Shown here: one piece after another, positions 1 through 6,847 of the stretch | Numbering within the stretch: position 1 is the first letter of the stretch | How the letters are laid out: every line of letters begins with the position of its first letter | Source of the DNA: Burkholderiales bacterium | Lineage (GTDB): Bacteria; Pseudomonadota; Gammaproteobacteria; Burkholderiales; Burkholderiaceae | Assembly (NCBI GenBank): GCA_947372535.1 | Contig: CANBUA010000156.1 | Location: forward strand, 1 to 10,875 | Length of the DNA: 10,875 nt | Reading direction: 5' to 3' | Notes under the pieces: generated by a model | The model's database searches: none | What the model saw: the letters and a program-made list of their open reading frames with translations, nothing else | Told to the model about the DNA's origin: nothing | Made by a program: the position numbers and the translations under genes

Positions 1-33
1 TCAGTCATGCGGCACCACAGCGACCGCATGAAT

Positions 34-2892
34 TCATTTGGTGAGGACGAAGCCCTTGAGCTTGGCGAAGGCCTGATCCAGCAGGGCTTTCTGCTGCTCC
101 TGGTGCAAGTGGGCATAACCGACGGCGGGCGAGGCCGAGGCCGGACGGCCCGCGTAACCCAGCTTCTGCCCTTCGGCCATGTTCTCGTGGATGTAATGCT
201 GCACGAAGAACCACGCGCCTTGGTTTTGCGGCTCGTCCTGGCACCACACCATCTCGCTGAGCTGCGGATACTTCTTGACCTCGGCACCAAAAGCCTTGTG
301 CGGGAAGGGGTAGAGCTGCTCGACGCGGATGATGGCCGTGTCCGTGTTTTTCTTCTCCGCGCGCTTTTTGACCAAATCGTAATAGACCTTGCCCGAGCAG
401 CAGATCAATCGCTTGACCTTGGCCGCGTCGATGGTCTCGTCGGTCTCAGGGATCACCGTTTTGAATTCACCGCGGGTGAACTCACTCAATGGCGAGGTGG
501 CGTCCTTGTTCCGCAGCAGTGACTTGGGGGTCATGATGACCAGGGGCTTGCGGAACATGCGCACCATCTGTCGGCGCAGCACATGGAAGATCTGGCTGGC
601 GGAGGTCGGCTGGCAGATCTGCATGTTGTTGTCAGCGGCCAGTTGCATGAAGCGCTCCAGGCGGGCCGAGCTGTGCTCGGGGCCCTGGCCTTCATAGCCG
701 TGCGGCAGCATCAAGGTCAGGCCGTTGGAGCGGCCCCATTTGACTTCACCGGAGGCGATGAACTGATCAATCACGACCTGGGCCCCATTGGCGAAGTCGC
801 CGAACTGGGCTTCCCAGATGACCAGGGTGTTGGGGTCAGAGCCAGCGTAACCGTACTCGAAGCCCAGCACAGCCTCTTCAGAGAGGATGGAGTCGATGAC
901 GACAAAAGGCGCCTGGTTCTCGGCCACATGCTGCAAGGGCACGTAGGTGCCGATGTCCCACTTCTCGCGGTTCTGGTCGTGCAGCACTGAGTGACGGTGA
1001 GTGAAGGTGCCACGGCCGCAGTCTTCCCCAGACAGCCGCACCGGGTAGCCTGAGGCCACCAGCGAGGCAAAGGCCATGTGCTCACCCATGCCCCAGTCGA
1101 CGTTGACATCGCCCCGGCCCATGGCTGCGCGGTCATCGACCACCTTCTGCACCAGCGGGTGCGGCTTGAAATTGGCAGGCACCGTGGTGATGCGCTCGGC
1201 CAGGCGGCGGAATTCGGCCAGCGGCAACGCCGTGTCGGCACTGTCCGTCCACTTTTTGCCCAGGTAGGGCGTCCAGTCGACCGCGTACTTGCTCTTGAAG
1301 TTGGTCAGCACCGGATCGACCGTGTGCTTGCCCGCCTCCATCGCGGCGCGGTAGTCCTTGACCATGTCGTCCGGGCCAGTCGGGGGCAAGGTGCCGCCGC
1401 CCACCAGCTTGTCGCCATAGACCTTGCGCGTGCCAGGATGCTGGCCGATCTTCTTGTACATGAGCGGCTGCGTCATGGACGGCGTGTCTTGCTCGTTGTG
1501 GCCCAGCTTGCGGAAGCAGACGATGTCCACCACCACATCCTTGTTGTAAAGCTGGCGGTAATCGAGCGCGAGCTGGGTGCACAGCACCACGGCCTCTGCA
1601 TCGTCACCATTGACGTGCAGCACAGGCGCCTCGATCATCTTGACCACGTCCGTGCAATACAGCGTCGAGCGACTGTCGCGCGGGTCGGAGGTCGTGAAAC
1701 CGATCTGGTTGTTGATGACGATGTGGACGGTGCCGCCTGTGTAATAGCCACGGGTCTGGGCCAGCGCCAGCGTTTCCATGACCACGCCCTGGCCGGCAAA
1801 GGCCGCGTCGCCGTGCACTTGCACGGGCAACACTTGCAGGCCCTTGATGTCGCCACGGCGGTCCATCCGCGCCTTCACGGAGCCTTCGATCACCGGGTTG
1901 ACGATTTCCAGGTGCGACGGGTTGAAAGACAGTGACAAGTGGACCGGGCCACCCTCGGTGGTCACGTCGCTTGAGAAGCCTTGGTGGTACTTGACGTCAC
2001 CCGATGGCAAGTTCTCAGGGGCGGTGTGCTCGAACTCCTGGAACAGGTCCTTGGGCGCCTTGCCCAGGGTATTGACCAGCACATTCAGGCGGCCGCGGTG
2101 GGCCATGCCGATGATGATTTCCTGCACGCCTTTTTCGCCACCGCGCTGAATCAGCTCGTCCATGGCGGCGATGAAGCTTTCGCTGCCTTCCAGTGAGAAG
2201 CGCTTCTGCCCCACGTATTTGGTGTGGAGGAAACGCTCCAGGCCTTCGGCGGCGGTCAAGCGCTCAAGGATGTGCTTTTTCTTGTCCGTGCTGAAGTTGG
2301 GCTTGGAGCGGATGCTCTCCAGCTGCTCCTGCCACCAGCGCTTCTCGCTCGGGTCGGTGATGTGCATGTACTCGGCGCCGATGCTGCCGCAGTACGTTTC
2401 TCGCAGGGCCTGCACGATCTCGCGCAGGGTCATGGTCTCGCCCTTGGTGAAATACGTGTTCGTGGCGCTGAACGTGATGTCCATGTCGGACTCGGTCAGG
2501 TCGTAGAACGTGGGCTCAAGCTCGGGGATCTTGGGGCGCTCCTGGCGCTTGAGCGGATCAAGGTCGGCCCAGCGCGAGCCGAGGAAACGATAAGCAGCGA
2601 TCAGGGATTGAACGTGAACCTGCTTGCGCGCCACAGCCAGATCAGCAGAGCTGGTCTTGACCATGAAGGCGTTGGCCTTGGCACGCTGCGCGAAGGACTC
2701 GACCACGGGGGCATGCGCCACATCGCGGTGATCGGTGCCATCGACGGCAGGAACGTTTTGGAGGGCATCGAAGTAGGAACGCCAGTTGTCTGGCACGGAC
2801 CCGGGGTTGTCGAGGTAGGCCTCGTACAACTCTTCGACGTAAGGGGCATTGCCCCCGAACAGGTACGAATTTGACCTGAACTGCTGCATCAT
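34..2892 (-). CDS. sucA: 2-oxoglutarate dehydrogenase E1 component
   Basis: Thiamine-diphosphate enzyme of the TCA cycle. It decarboxylates 2-oxoglutarate and passes the succinyl group to the lipoyl arm of the E2 subunit (SucB) in the cytoplasmic OGDH complex. The reading from ATG 2892 gives 952 residues, close to E. coli SucA (933). The conserved N-terminal segment with FGGNAPYVEELYEAYL is at about residues 12-27. MAHRGRLN (His265) and YHQGFSSD (His303) match the E. coli substrate-site histidines. The diphosphate/Mg motif starts GDAAFAGQG (Asp362) and ends at Asn394-Asn395. The C-terminal transketolase-like half includes LPHGYEGQGPEHSS (His731). Start choice: GTG at 2901 is in frame, but GAGGTGA (2898-2904 on this strand) is a strong ribosome-binding site for the ATG at 2892, whereas the GTG has only GGAG four bases away. 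A second ATG follows at 2889. sucB would be expected downstream, outside the window. Identity is certain; only the start is ambiguous. Confidence 0.97.
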   Translation of the reverse strand: MMQQFRSNSYLFGGNAPYVEELYEAYLDNPGSVPDNWRSYFDALQNVPAVDGTDHRDVAHAPVVESFAQRAKANAFMVKTSSADLAVARKQVHVQSLIAAYRFLGSRWADLDPLKRQERPKIPELEPTFYDLTESDMDITFSATNTYFTKGETMTLREIVQALRETYCGSIGAEYMHITDPSEKRWWQEQLESIRSKPNFSTDKKKHILERLTAAEGLERFLHTKYVGQKRFSLEGSESFIAAMDELIQRGGEKGVQEIIIGMAHRGRLNVLVNTLGKAPKDLFQEFEHTAPENLPSGDVKYHQGFSSDVTTEGGPVHLSLSFNPSHLEIVNPVIEGSVKARMDRRGDIKGLQVLPVQVHGDAAFAGQGVVMETLALAQTRGYYTGGTVHIVINNQIGFTTSDPRDSRSTLYCTDVVKMIEAPVLHVNGDDAEAVVLCTQLALDYRQLYNKDVVVDIVCFRKLGHNEQDTPSMTQPLMYKKIGQHPGTRKVYGDKLVGGGTLPPTGPDDMVKDYRAAMEAGKHTVDPVLTNFKSKYAVDWTPYLGKKWTDSADTALPLAEFRRLAERITTVPANFKPHPLVQKVVDDRAAMGRGDVNVDWGMGEHMAFASLVASGYPVRLSGEDCGRGTFTHRHSVLHDQNREKWDIGTYVPLQHVAENQAPFVVIDSILSEEAVLGFEYGYAGSDPNTLVIWEAQFGDFANGAQVVIDQFIASGEVKWGRSNGLTLMLPHGYEGQGPEHSSARLERFMQLAADNNMQICQPTSASQIFHVLRRQMVRMFRKPLVIMTPKSLLRNKDATSPLSEFTRGEFKTVIPETDETIDAAKVKRLICCSGKVYYDLVKKRAEKKNTDTAIIRVEQLYPFPHKAFGAEVKKYPQLSEMVWCQDEPQNQGAWFFVQHYIHENMAEGQKLGYAGRPASASPAVGYAHLHQEQQKALLDQAFAKLKGFVLTK

Positions 2893-3152
2893 TTCGCTCA
2901 CCTCGCTCCCAGGTATCCCAGGATGTTGGTTGGTTGAAAAACCTTCCGCGACACGGCTTGACCGGTTGGCGGATTGCGACCCGCCTAGCTTGGCGTTAGC
3001 TATTTTTGGCTAACTGCACCAGCATCGGCGACGGGAAGGGTCGGATAAAACCATCACCACTGTATCACCGAACCAATCAGGGCCTTGCCGTGACCCTGTG
3101 CCGCTCACGGACACATCAAGCCATTGAAGTGTGACGGCAGACCCCGCGATCG
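2893..3152. other. sucA upstream region
   Basis: Non-coding leader between sucA and the sodB terminator. It must hold the sucA promoter, since the terminator at 3155-3180 should stop transcripts from sodB. I see no confident -35/-10 pair. Two inverted repeats are present: GGCGG(2968-2972)/CCGCC(2981-2985), and GTTAGC/GCTAAC at 2995-3014 (listed separately). No conserved small protein is visible on either strand. Confidence 0.5.
2995..3014. repeat. inverted repeat upstream of sucA
   Basis: Perfect 6-base arms GTTAGC (2995-3000) and GCTAAC (3009-3014) flank an 8-base, T-rich centre. It lies 103-122 bases upstream of the sucA ATG. As RNA on the plus strand, two further pairs (one U-G) would extend the stem to 8 pairs. 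Nothing is transcribed rightward here, so a protein-binding operator for sucA is a more natural reading than a terminator. That reading is inference. Confidence 0.4.
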
Positions 3153-3154
3153 AC

Positions 3155-3180
3155 AAAAAAGCCGGGCAGAGGCCCGGCTT
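3155..3180 (-). terminator. intrinsic terminator of sodB
   Basis: On the minus strand the sequence is a 7-bp GC stem, GCCGGGC, with loop CTCT and closing arm GCCCGGC (plus coordinates 3161-3167 and 3172-3178), followed by six T (3155-3160). Two A-T pairs extend the base of the stem. It starts about 50 bases after the sodB stop and separates sodB from sucA. The plus strand lacks a clean T run after the stem, so it should act mainly leftward. Confidence 0.93.
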
Positions 3181-3230
3181 GTTGCTGCGGTGCGGCATGA
3201 AAGCAACACCCCTCACCGCAGGCCCCGGCC

Positions 3231-3812
3231 TCAGGCGAAGTTCTTGGCCGCGAAGTCCCAGTTCGCCAGCGAGGTCAGGAAGACCTCGACGAACTTCGGA
3301 CGCGCATTGCGGTAGTCGATGTAGTAGGCGTGTTCCCAGACGTCGATGGTCAGCAAGGCGGTGTCGCCCGTGGTCAGCGGCGTGCCGGCGGGGCCCATGT
3401 TGACGATGTCGACCGAGCCATCGGCCTTCTTGACCAACCAGGTCCAACCCGAACCGAAGTTGCCCACAGCCGACTTGGTGAAGGCTTCTTTGAAAGCATC
3501 GAAGCTGCCGAACTTGGCATTGATGGCATCAGCCAATGCACCAGTGGGCGCGCCGCCGCCATTGGGCTTGAGGCAGTTCCAGAAGAAGGTGTGGTTCCAG
3601 ACCTGGGCCGAGTTGTTGTAGATGCCGCCGCTGGACTTCTTGACCGTGTCTTCGAGCGAGAGGTTCTCAAACTCGGTGCCTGGGATCAGGTTGTTCAGGT
3701 TGGTGACGTAGGCCTGATGGTGCTTGCCGTAGTGGTACTCGAAGGTCTCCTTCGAGATGTGGGGAGCCAGGGCGTCCTGGGGATAAGGCAGGGGTGGAAG
3801 CGTGTGAGCCAT
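3231..3812 (-). CDS. sodB: superoxide dismutase [Fe]
   Basis: Cytoplasmic iron superoxide dismutase, which converts superoxide to hydrogen peroxide and oxygen. It has 193 residues, exactly the family size. All four metal ligands are in place: His27 (in [12 protein letters not shown]), His74 (in [10 protein letters not shown]), and Asp157 and His161 (in DVWEHAYY). Gln70 just before VWNH and the GSGWTWLV segment (121-128) are typical of the iron rather than manganese type. There is no signal peptide. The ATG at 3812 has an AAGGAA ribosome-binding site (3821-3826) eight bases upstream. The gene has its own candidate promoter and a clear terminator, so it is probably monocistronic. No terminator separates it from xseA, so some read-through from xseA is possible. 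Confidence 0.98.
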   Translation of the reverse strand: MAHTLPPLPYPQDALAPHISKETFEYHYGKHHQAYVTNLNNLIPGTEFENLSLEDTVKKSSGGIYNNSAQVWNHTFFWNCLKPNGGGAPTGALADAINAKFGSFDAFKEAFTKSAVGNFGSGWTWLVKKADGSVDIVNMGPAGTPLTTGDTALLTIDVWEHAYYIDYRNARPKFVEVFLTSLANWDFAAKNFA

Positions 3813-3853
3813 GGTGCAGTTTCCTTGTGGGTGAAAAGGCTGGGATGTGATCG

Positions 3854-3859
3854 ATTGTA
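3854..3859 (-). promoter_or_regulatory. candidate sodB -10 element
   Basis: Read on the minus strand this is TACAAT, five of six matches to the sigma-70 -10 consensus, 42 bases upstream of the sodB ATG. The sequence 16-18 bases further upstream has no good -35 hexamer, so the promoter may need an activator. One copy of the CAAGGCCTT repeat lies immediately upstream in the spacer. Confidence 0.45.
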
Positions 3860-3861
3860 GG

Positions 3862-3918
3862 CAAGGCCTTGGGGCAAACCAGCATGCCGGGCGATTCCTG
3901 CGTGGTATCCAAGGCCTT
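3862..3918. repeat. paired CAAGGCCTT palindromic repeats upstream of sodB
   Basis: CAAGGCCTT occurs at 3862-3870 and again at 3910-3918, start to start 48 bases. Each contains the 8-base palindrome AAGGCCTT, and the first extends to CAAGGCCTTG, a perfect 10-base palindrome. The first copy sits in the spacer of the candidate sodB promoter; the second lies just past the end of xseA. Placement suggests an operator pair, but no known regulator is recognised. Confidence 0.4.
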
Positions 3919-3923
3919 TTGGT

Positions 3924-5267
3924 TCACGCTGGGCGATCAAGCGCCGAGACGACGTTGGCTGTGGCATCGACCTGGCCATCTCGCATTTCCACGACGATGC
4001 GCTGACCTGCCGCCACCTGAGCGGCGCTGGTCAAGGGCTGGCCATCGGGCGACATCACCCAGGCGTAGCCACGGTCCAGCACCTGGCGCGGATCCAACGC
4101 GGCCAGGCGATGGCCGGCATGCGTGTGCGCCTGATGCAAGGACTGCAAGCGCAATTGCATGGCCCGTTGCAGGTGCGCCGGCCGGGCGAGCAGGTGCTGT
4201 CGCGCCAATGCCACGCGCTGTTGCACGCTGGCATCCAACCTGACAGCCAGACGCGCCAATTGCTGTCGATGCCCGCTGACCACCTGCGCGGGCCTGGCCA
4301 TTCGCAGACCCAGTCGATCGATGCGCTGCGCGTCCTGATCCAAGCGGCGCGTGACTCGCCTCGACAAGGTCGCTGCCAAGGTGTCGAGTTCGTCCAGCGC
4401 GTCGTCGCGGGCACGGGCGATGAGTTCGGCGGCCGCCGTCGGCGTCGGCGCACGCAGGTCGGCGGCCAGGTCGGCCAGGGTGACATCGGTCTCGTGACCC
4501 ACGCCGCAGACCAGCGGCACCGGACAAGCCGCCACCGCGCGCACCACGCGTTCGTCGTTGAAAGACCACAAGTCTTCCAGCGAACCGCCGCCCCGGCACA
4601 GGATCACGGCGTCCAGCCCTAAGCCGTCGTCCTGATGCTGGCGTTGCCACCAGGCCACCTGCCCCAGCGCATCGACGATCTGGGCCGGTGCCTGGGCACC
4701 TTGCACGGCGCAAGGCACCACCATCACCTCGACATGCGACGCCCGGCGCCTCAAGGCCGTGAGCACGTCATGCAAAGCCGCCGCAGCCAGTGAGGTCACC
4801 ACCGCAATGCGCCTGGGAAACGCCGCCAGCCTGCGCTTGCGGACCGGGTCGAAGAGCCCTTCGGCCTCAAGGCGGGCGCGAAGTTTGAGGAACTGCTCGT
4901 AGAGCGCCCCTGCCCCGGCACGGCTCAGGCCCTCGACCACCAGTTGCAACTCCCCACGTGCGCCATAGACGGACACCTGCCCCCGCGCCTCCACCAGTTG
5001 CCCCTCCGACAGAGGGAAGTCAACCTGCGACAAGGCGCGGCGGAACATCGCGCAGCGCATGCTGCTTTGCCCCGATTCGTCCTTGAGCGTGAAGTAGCCA
5101 TGGCCGCTTGCCGCGCGGCTGAGACCTGAGATTTCGCCGCGCACGACCACAGTGCCATAACGCGCCGCCAGGGTGTCGGCCACAGCTTGTACCAGGCTGG
5201 AAACGGTCCAGACACGCGCGCCCGGTTGTCCCTGGCCGCCCGGGGATGACTCTTCACGCCAAAGCAT
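3924..5267 (-). CDS. xseA: exodeoxyribonuclease VII large subunit
   Basis: Catalytic subunit of exonuclease VII, which with several XseB subunits degrades single-stranded DNA from both ends to short oligonucleotides in the cytoplasm. It has 447 residues from ATG 5267, within the family range. An N-terminal OB-fold domain occupies about residues 18-113 (VSSLVQAV, RGEISGLSRAASGHGYFTLKD, then strands to LQLVVEGL). The nuclease core follows: PRRIAVVTS (151-159) with ALHDV (Asp167), the RGGGSLEDLWSFNDE block (225-239), and GVGHETD with His258 and Asp261, followed by RAPTPTAAAE. These correspond to the E. coli catalytic Asp, Arg, His and Asp positions. A long arginine/glutamine-rich helical region (about 285-390) precedes the C-terminal segment DRGYAWV...G.. 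typical of the family. A TTG at 5366 would add 33 residues, but they resemble no family member; the OB fold begins soon after the ATG, so 5267 is preferred. xseB is not adjacent. Confidence 0.96.
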   Translation of the reverse strand: MLWREESSPGGQGQPGARVWTVSSLVQAVADTLAARYGTVVVRGEISGLSRAASGHGYFTLKDESGQSSMRCAMFRRALSQVDFPLSEGQLVEARGQVSVYGARGELQLVVEGLSRAGAGALYEQFLKLRARLEAEGLFDPVRKRRLAAFPRRIAVVTSLAAAALHDVLTALRRRASHVEVMVVPCAVQGAQAPAQIVDALGQVAWWQRQHQDDGLGLDAVILCRGGGSLEDLWSFNDERVVRAVAACPVPLVCGVGHETDVTLADLAADLRAPTPTAAAELIARARDDALDELDTLAATLSRRVTRRLDQDAQRIDRLGLRMARPAQVVSGHRQQLARLAVRLDASVQQRVALARQHLLARPAHLQRAMQLRLQSLHQAHTHAGHRLAALDPRQVLDRGYAWVMSPDGQPLTSAAQVAAGQRIVVEMRDGQVDATANVVSALDRPA

Positions 5268-5418
5268 GGGCGCCCCACCGGATGTTCGAACCCACGGATT
5301 CAAACAGCGCCAACTGCCCGCCAAGCCGCGCCAATGCTGAGGAGTGGTGTCCACAGGAGCGGCCAACAGGGGGGCAAATCGGTATGAATGCCTTGAAGAG
5401 GCGATGTATTGTCATAAG

Positions 5419-5434
5419 TAATTGATTTAATTGA
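5419..5434. repeat. TAATTGA direct repeat in AT-rich block
   Basis: TAATTGA occurs at 5419-5425 and 5428-5434, a period of nine bases, inside a sharply AT-rich stretch (about 5405-5480) that contrasts with the GC-rich surroundings. It could be a regulator site, part of a promoter, or an easily melted segment next to the DnaA-box-like sequences. Which of these is not decidable from the sequence. Confidence 0.4.
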
Positions 5435-5510
5435 CTATTTGTTTGCACAAAAAATAGGCAATCTAAGGAATTGGCATGTTTTTCGGGGGACAGAGATGGT
5501 CAGCGTCAGG

Positions 5511-5531
5511 TTGCCCACAAAGTTATCCACA
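5511..5531 (+). promoter_or_regulatory. tandem DnaA-box-like 9-mers
   Basis: TTGCCCACA (5511-5519) and TTATCCACA (5523-5531) lie in the same orientation, three bases apart. The second is a perfect match to the high-affinity E. coli DnaA box; the first deviates at two positions. A further weaker match on the opposite strand, TGGGGACAA (5574-5582), lies about 43 bases to the right. DnaA acts both as initiator and as a transcription factor, so these could regulate exbB or xseA. The replication origin itself is unlikely, as dnaA, dnaN and rpmH are absent. Confidence 0.45.
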
Positions 5532-5570
5532 GGAACGGTGGATGACTTGCGACACGGCCACGCCGCACGA

Positions 5571-5590
5571 GGCTGGGGACAACACCAGCC
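5571..5590. other. GC-rich hairpin in the exbB leader
   Basis: Perfect 6-base arms GGCTGG (5571-5576) and CCAGCC (5585-5590) enclose an 8-base loop. It is not followed by a T run, so it is not an intrinsic terminator. It would form in the 5' leader of an exbB transcript starting further left, about 116 bases before the TTG start. Confidence 0.3.
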
Positions 5591-5706
5591 ACATCGGGCC
5601 GGCAATGCCCGCATTCAACGTGATAATGCCGTCTTTCGGATCGTGGTGTGGAGGGCAATTTCGCCGCCTCGCCAAGGCCCTTGCTCAGACCCCTCGGGAG
5701 AGACTG

Positions 5707-6342
5707 TTGCTGTCGATCTTACAAGCCGCCGGTTGGCCCATTGTTCCTTTGCTGCTGTGCTCGGTGTTGGCACTGGCCCTGATCATCGAGCGCTCGCTCA
5801 GCCTGCGGGCCGCCCGCGTGGCGCCCCCTCGTCTCCTTGAGGAAGTGATCTCTGTCACGCGCACGGCCATGCCTTCGCAGGACACCATCACTAAGTTATC
5901 CGACAACTCGCTGCTCGGCATGGTGCTGGCGCACGGCCTGTCCGCCGCGATCGAGCCGCGATCCAACGAGGCGCACATGCGTGGCGCGCTTGAGTCGGCG
6001 GGCCGCCAGGCGGCCTTCATGGTCGAGCGCAACCTCAACGCCCTGGGCACCATCGCTTCGGCGGCGCCGCTGCTGGGCCTGCTGGGCACCGTCATCGGCA
6101 TGATCGAGATTTTTGGTGCCTCTGGGGCCAGCACCGGCGGTGCCGGCGCCAACCCGCAAGACCTTGCGCACGGCATCTCGGTGGCGCTCTACAACACGGC
6201 CTTTGGCTTGATCGTGGCCATCCCGTCGCTGATCGCCTACCGGCATTTCCGCGCCCGGGCCGATGCCTACACGCTGCAGATGGAACAAGCCGCCGACCGC
6301 CTGGTGCCGCACCTGCTGCGCTTGAGCCACGGCCGCCGTTGA
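5707..6342 (+). CDS. exbB: MotA/TolQ/ExbB proton channel family protein
   Basis: Inner-membrane channel subunit that, with ExbD, uses the proton gradient to drive a TonB-type or TolA-type partner. It has 211 residues. Three membrane segments fit the family: about 8-28 (WPIVPLLLCSVLALALII), about 112-136 (the APLLGLLGTVIGMIEIF block), and about 156-178 (ISVALYNTAFGLIVAIPSLIAY), with a cytoplasmic loop between the first two. The start was chosen as TTG 5707 because GGGAG (5696-5700) lies six bases upstream and the protein then begins LSILQAAGWP, as I recall for Burkholderiales homologues. In-frame ATGs upstream (5476 and later) would add up to 77 residues with no resemblance to the family. exbD follows after 25 bases. 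No tonB is present here, so the pair could serve TonB elsewhere or a Tol-like role; TolQ is the alternative name. The family is certain and the start likely. Confidence 0.93.
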   Translation: MLSILQAAGWPIVPLLLCSVLALALIIERSLSLRAARVAPPRLLEEVISVTRTAMPSQDTITKLSDNSLLGMVLAHGLSAAIEPRSNEAHMRGALESAGRQAAFMVERNLNALGTIASAAPLLGLLGTVIGMIEIFGASGASTGGAGANPQDLAHGISVALYNTAFGLIVAIPSLIAYRHFRARADAYTLQMEQAADRLVPHLLRLSHGRR

Positions 6343-6367
6343 TCCGCGTTTGAACAAGGCACACGAC

Positions 6368-6826
6368 ATGTCGATGAATTTCCGCCATCGCCGCACCGAA
6401 GAGCCCGAGATCAACCTGATCCCTTTCATCGACGTGCTGCTGGTCGTGCTCATCTTCGTGATGCTGACCACCTCCTACGCCAAGTTCACGGAACTGAAGA
6501 TCACGCTGCCCAAGTCCAGCGCCCAGGCGGCGAAAACGCATCCCAAGGAACTGGTGGTGCTGGTGACGTCCGATGGTCGCTACATGGTCAACCAGGAGAT
6601 GGTTGATGGCCGCAGTGTGGAACTGCTCACCGCCAGCCTGTCGCGCGTGGCCGGTGCTGCCAAGGACACGGTGGTCATCGTGACCGCCGATGCCACGGCC
6701 ACCCACCAGAGCGTGATCAACGTGATGGATGCGGCCAGGCGTGCCGGGCTGACCCAGCTGACCTTCGCGACTCAAGGCCAGACGGGGCAAGCAGGGCAGC
6801 AGGCTCAGGATGCCGCCAACCCTTGA
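6368..6826 (+). CDS. exbD: ExbD/TolR family biopolymer transport protein
   Basis: Partner of ExbB: a single N-terminal membrane helix plus a periplasmic domain, coupling proton flow to an outer-membrane energiser. It has 152 residues from ATG 6368. The cytoplasmic N-terminus MSMNFRHRRTEEPEINL leads into the helix at about 17-37, IPFIDVLLVVLIFVMLTTSY. Asp22 in this helix corresponds to the essential proton-carrying Asp25 of E. coli ExbD. The periplasmic part includes LKITLPKS and a C-terminal domain with VVIVTAD and a VINVMDAARRAG helix, then a glutamine/glycine-rich tail. AAGG (6356-6359) lies eight bases before ATG 6368. A second ATG at 6374 is possible, and a TTG at 6350 overlaps the leader and is unlikely. 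lpxK starts 21 bases downstream. Confidence 0.95.
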   Translation: MSMNFRHRRTEEPEINLIPFIDVLLVVLIFVMLTTSYAKFTELKITLPKSSAQAAKTHPKELVVLVTSDGRYMVNQEMVDGRSVELLTASLSRVAGAAKDTVVIVTADATATHQSVINVMDAARRAGLTQLTFATQGQTGQAGQQAQDAANP

Positions 6827-6847
6827 TCGATTGAGCACCGCGCTAGC

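Larger units (their letters stand above)
5268..5706. other. divergent intergenic region between xseA and exbB
   Basis: A 439-base stretch with no convincing gene. In order it holds a short leader of xseA; a DnaA-box-like GTGTCCACA (5347-5355); an AT-rich block (about 5405-5480) with a TAATTGA direct repeat; two tandem DnaA-box-like 9-mers (5511-5531); a hairpin with arms GGCTGG/CCAGCC (5571-5590); and the exbB ribosome-binding site (5696-5700). Open frames run through it from ATG 5476 into exbB, but their translation is unlike ExbB. TTGACT (5431-5436) could be a -35 for exbB, but no good -10 sits at the right distance. Promoters for both xseA and exbB are expected here. Confidence 0.7.

Noticed and set aside
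1..33. Start of sucB or a small gene at the left edge
   Set aside because: The 33 bases after the sucA stop do not encode the expected E2 N-terminus, and no ribosome-binding site is visible.
1078..1935. 285-codon open frame on the plus strand inside sucA
   Set aside because: It lies opposite the thiamine-diphosphate core of SucA and has shadow-frame composition.
5412..5440. Fur box upstream of exbB
   Set aside because: The AT-rich stretch matches the 19-base Fur consensus at fewer than half its positions when aligned by eye.
5400..5540. Chromosomal replication origin
   Set aside because: There is only one perfect DnaA box and none of the usual origin neighbours; a regulatory or titration role is enough to explain it.
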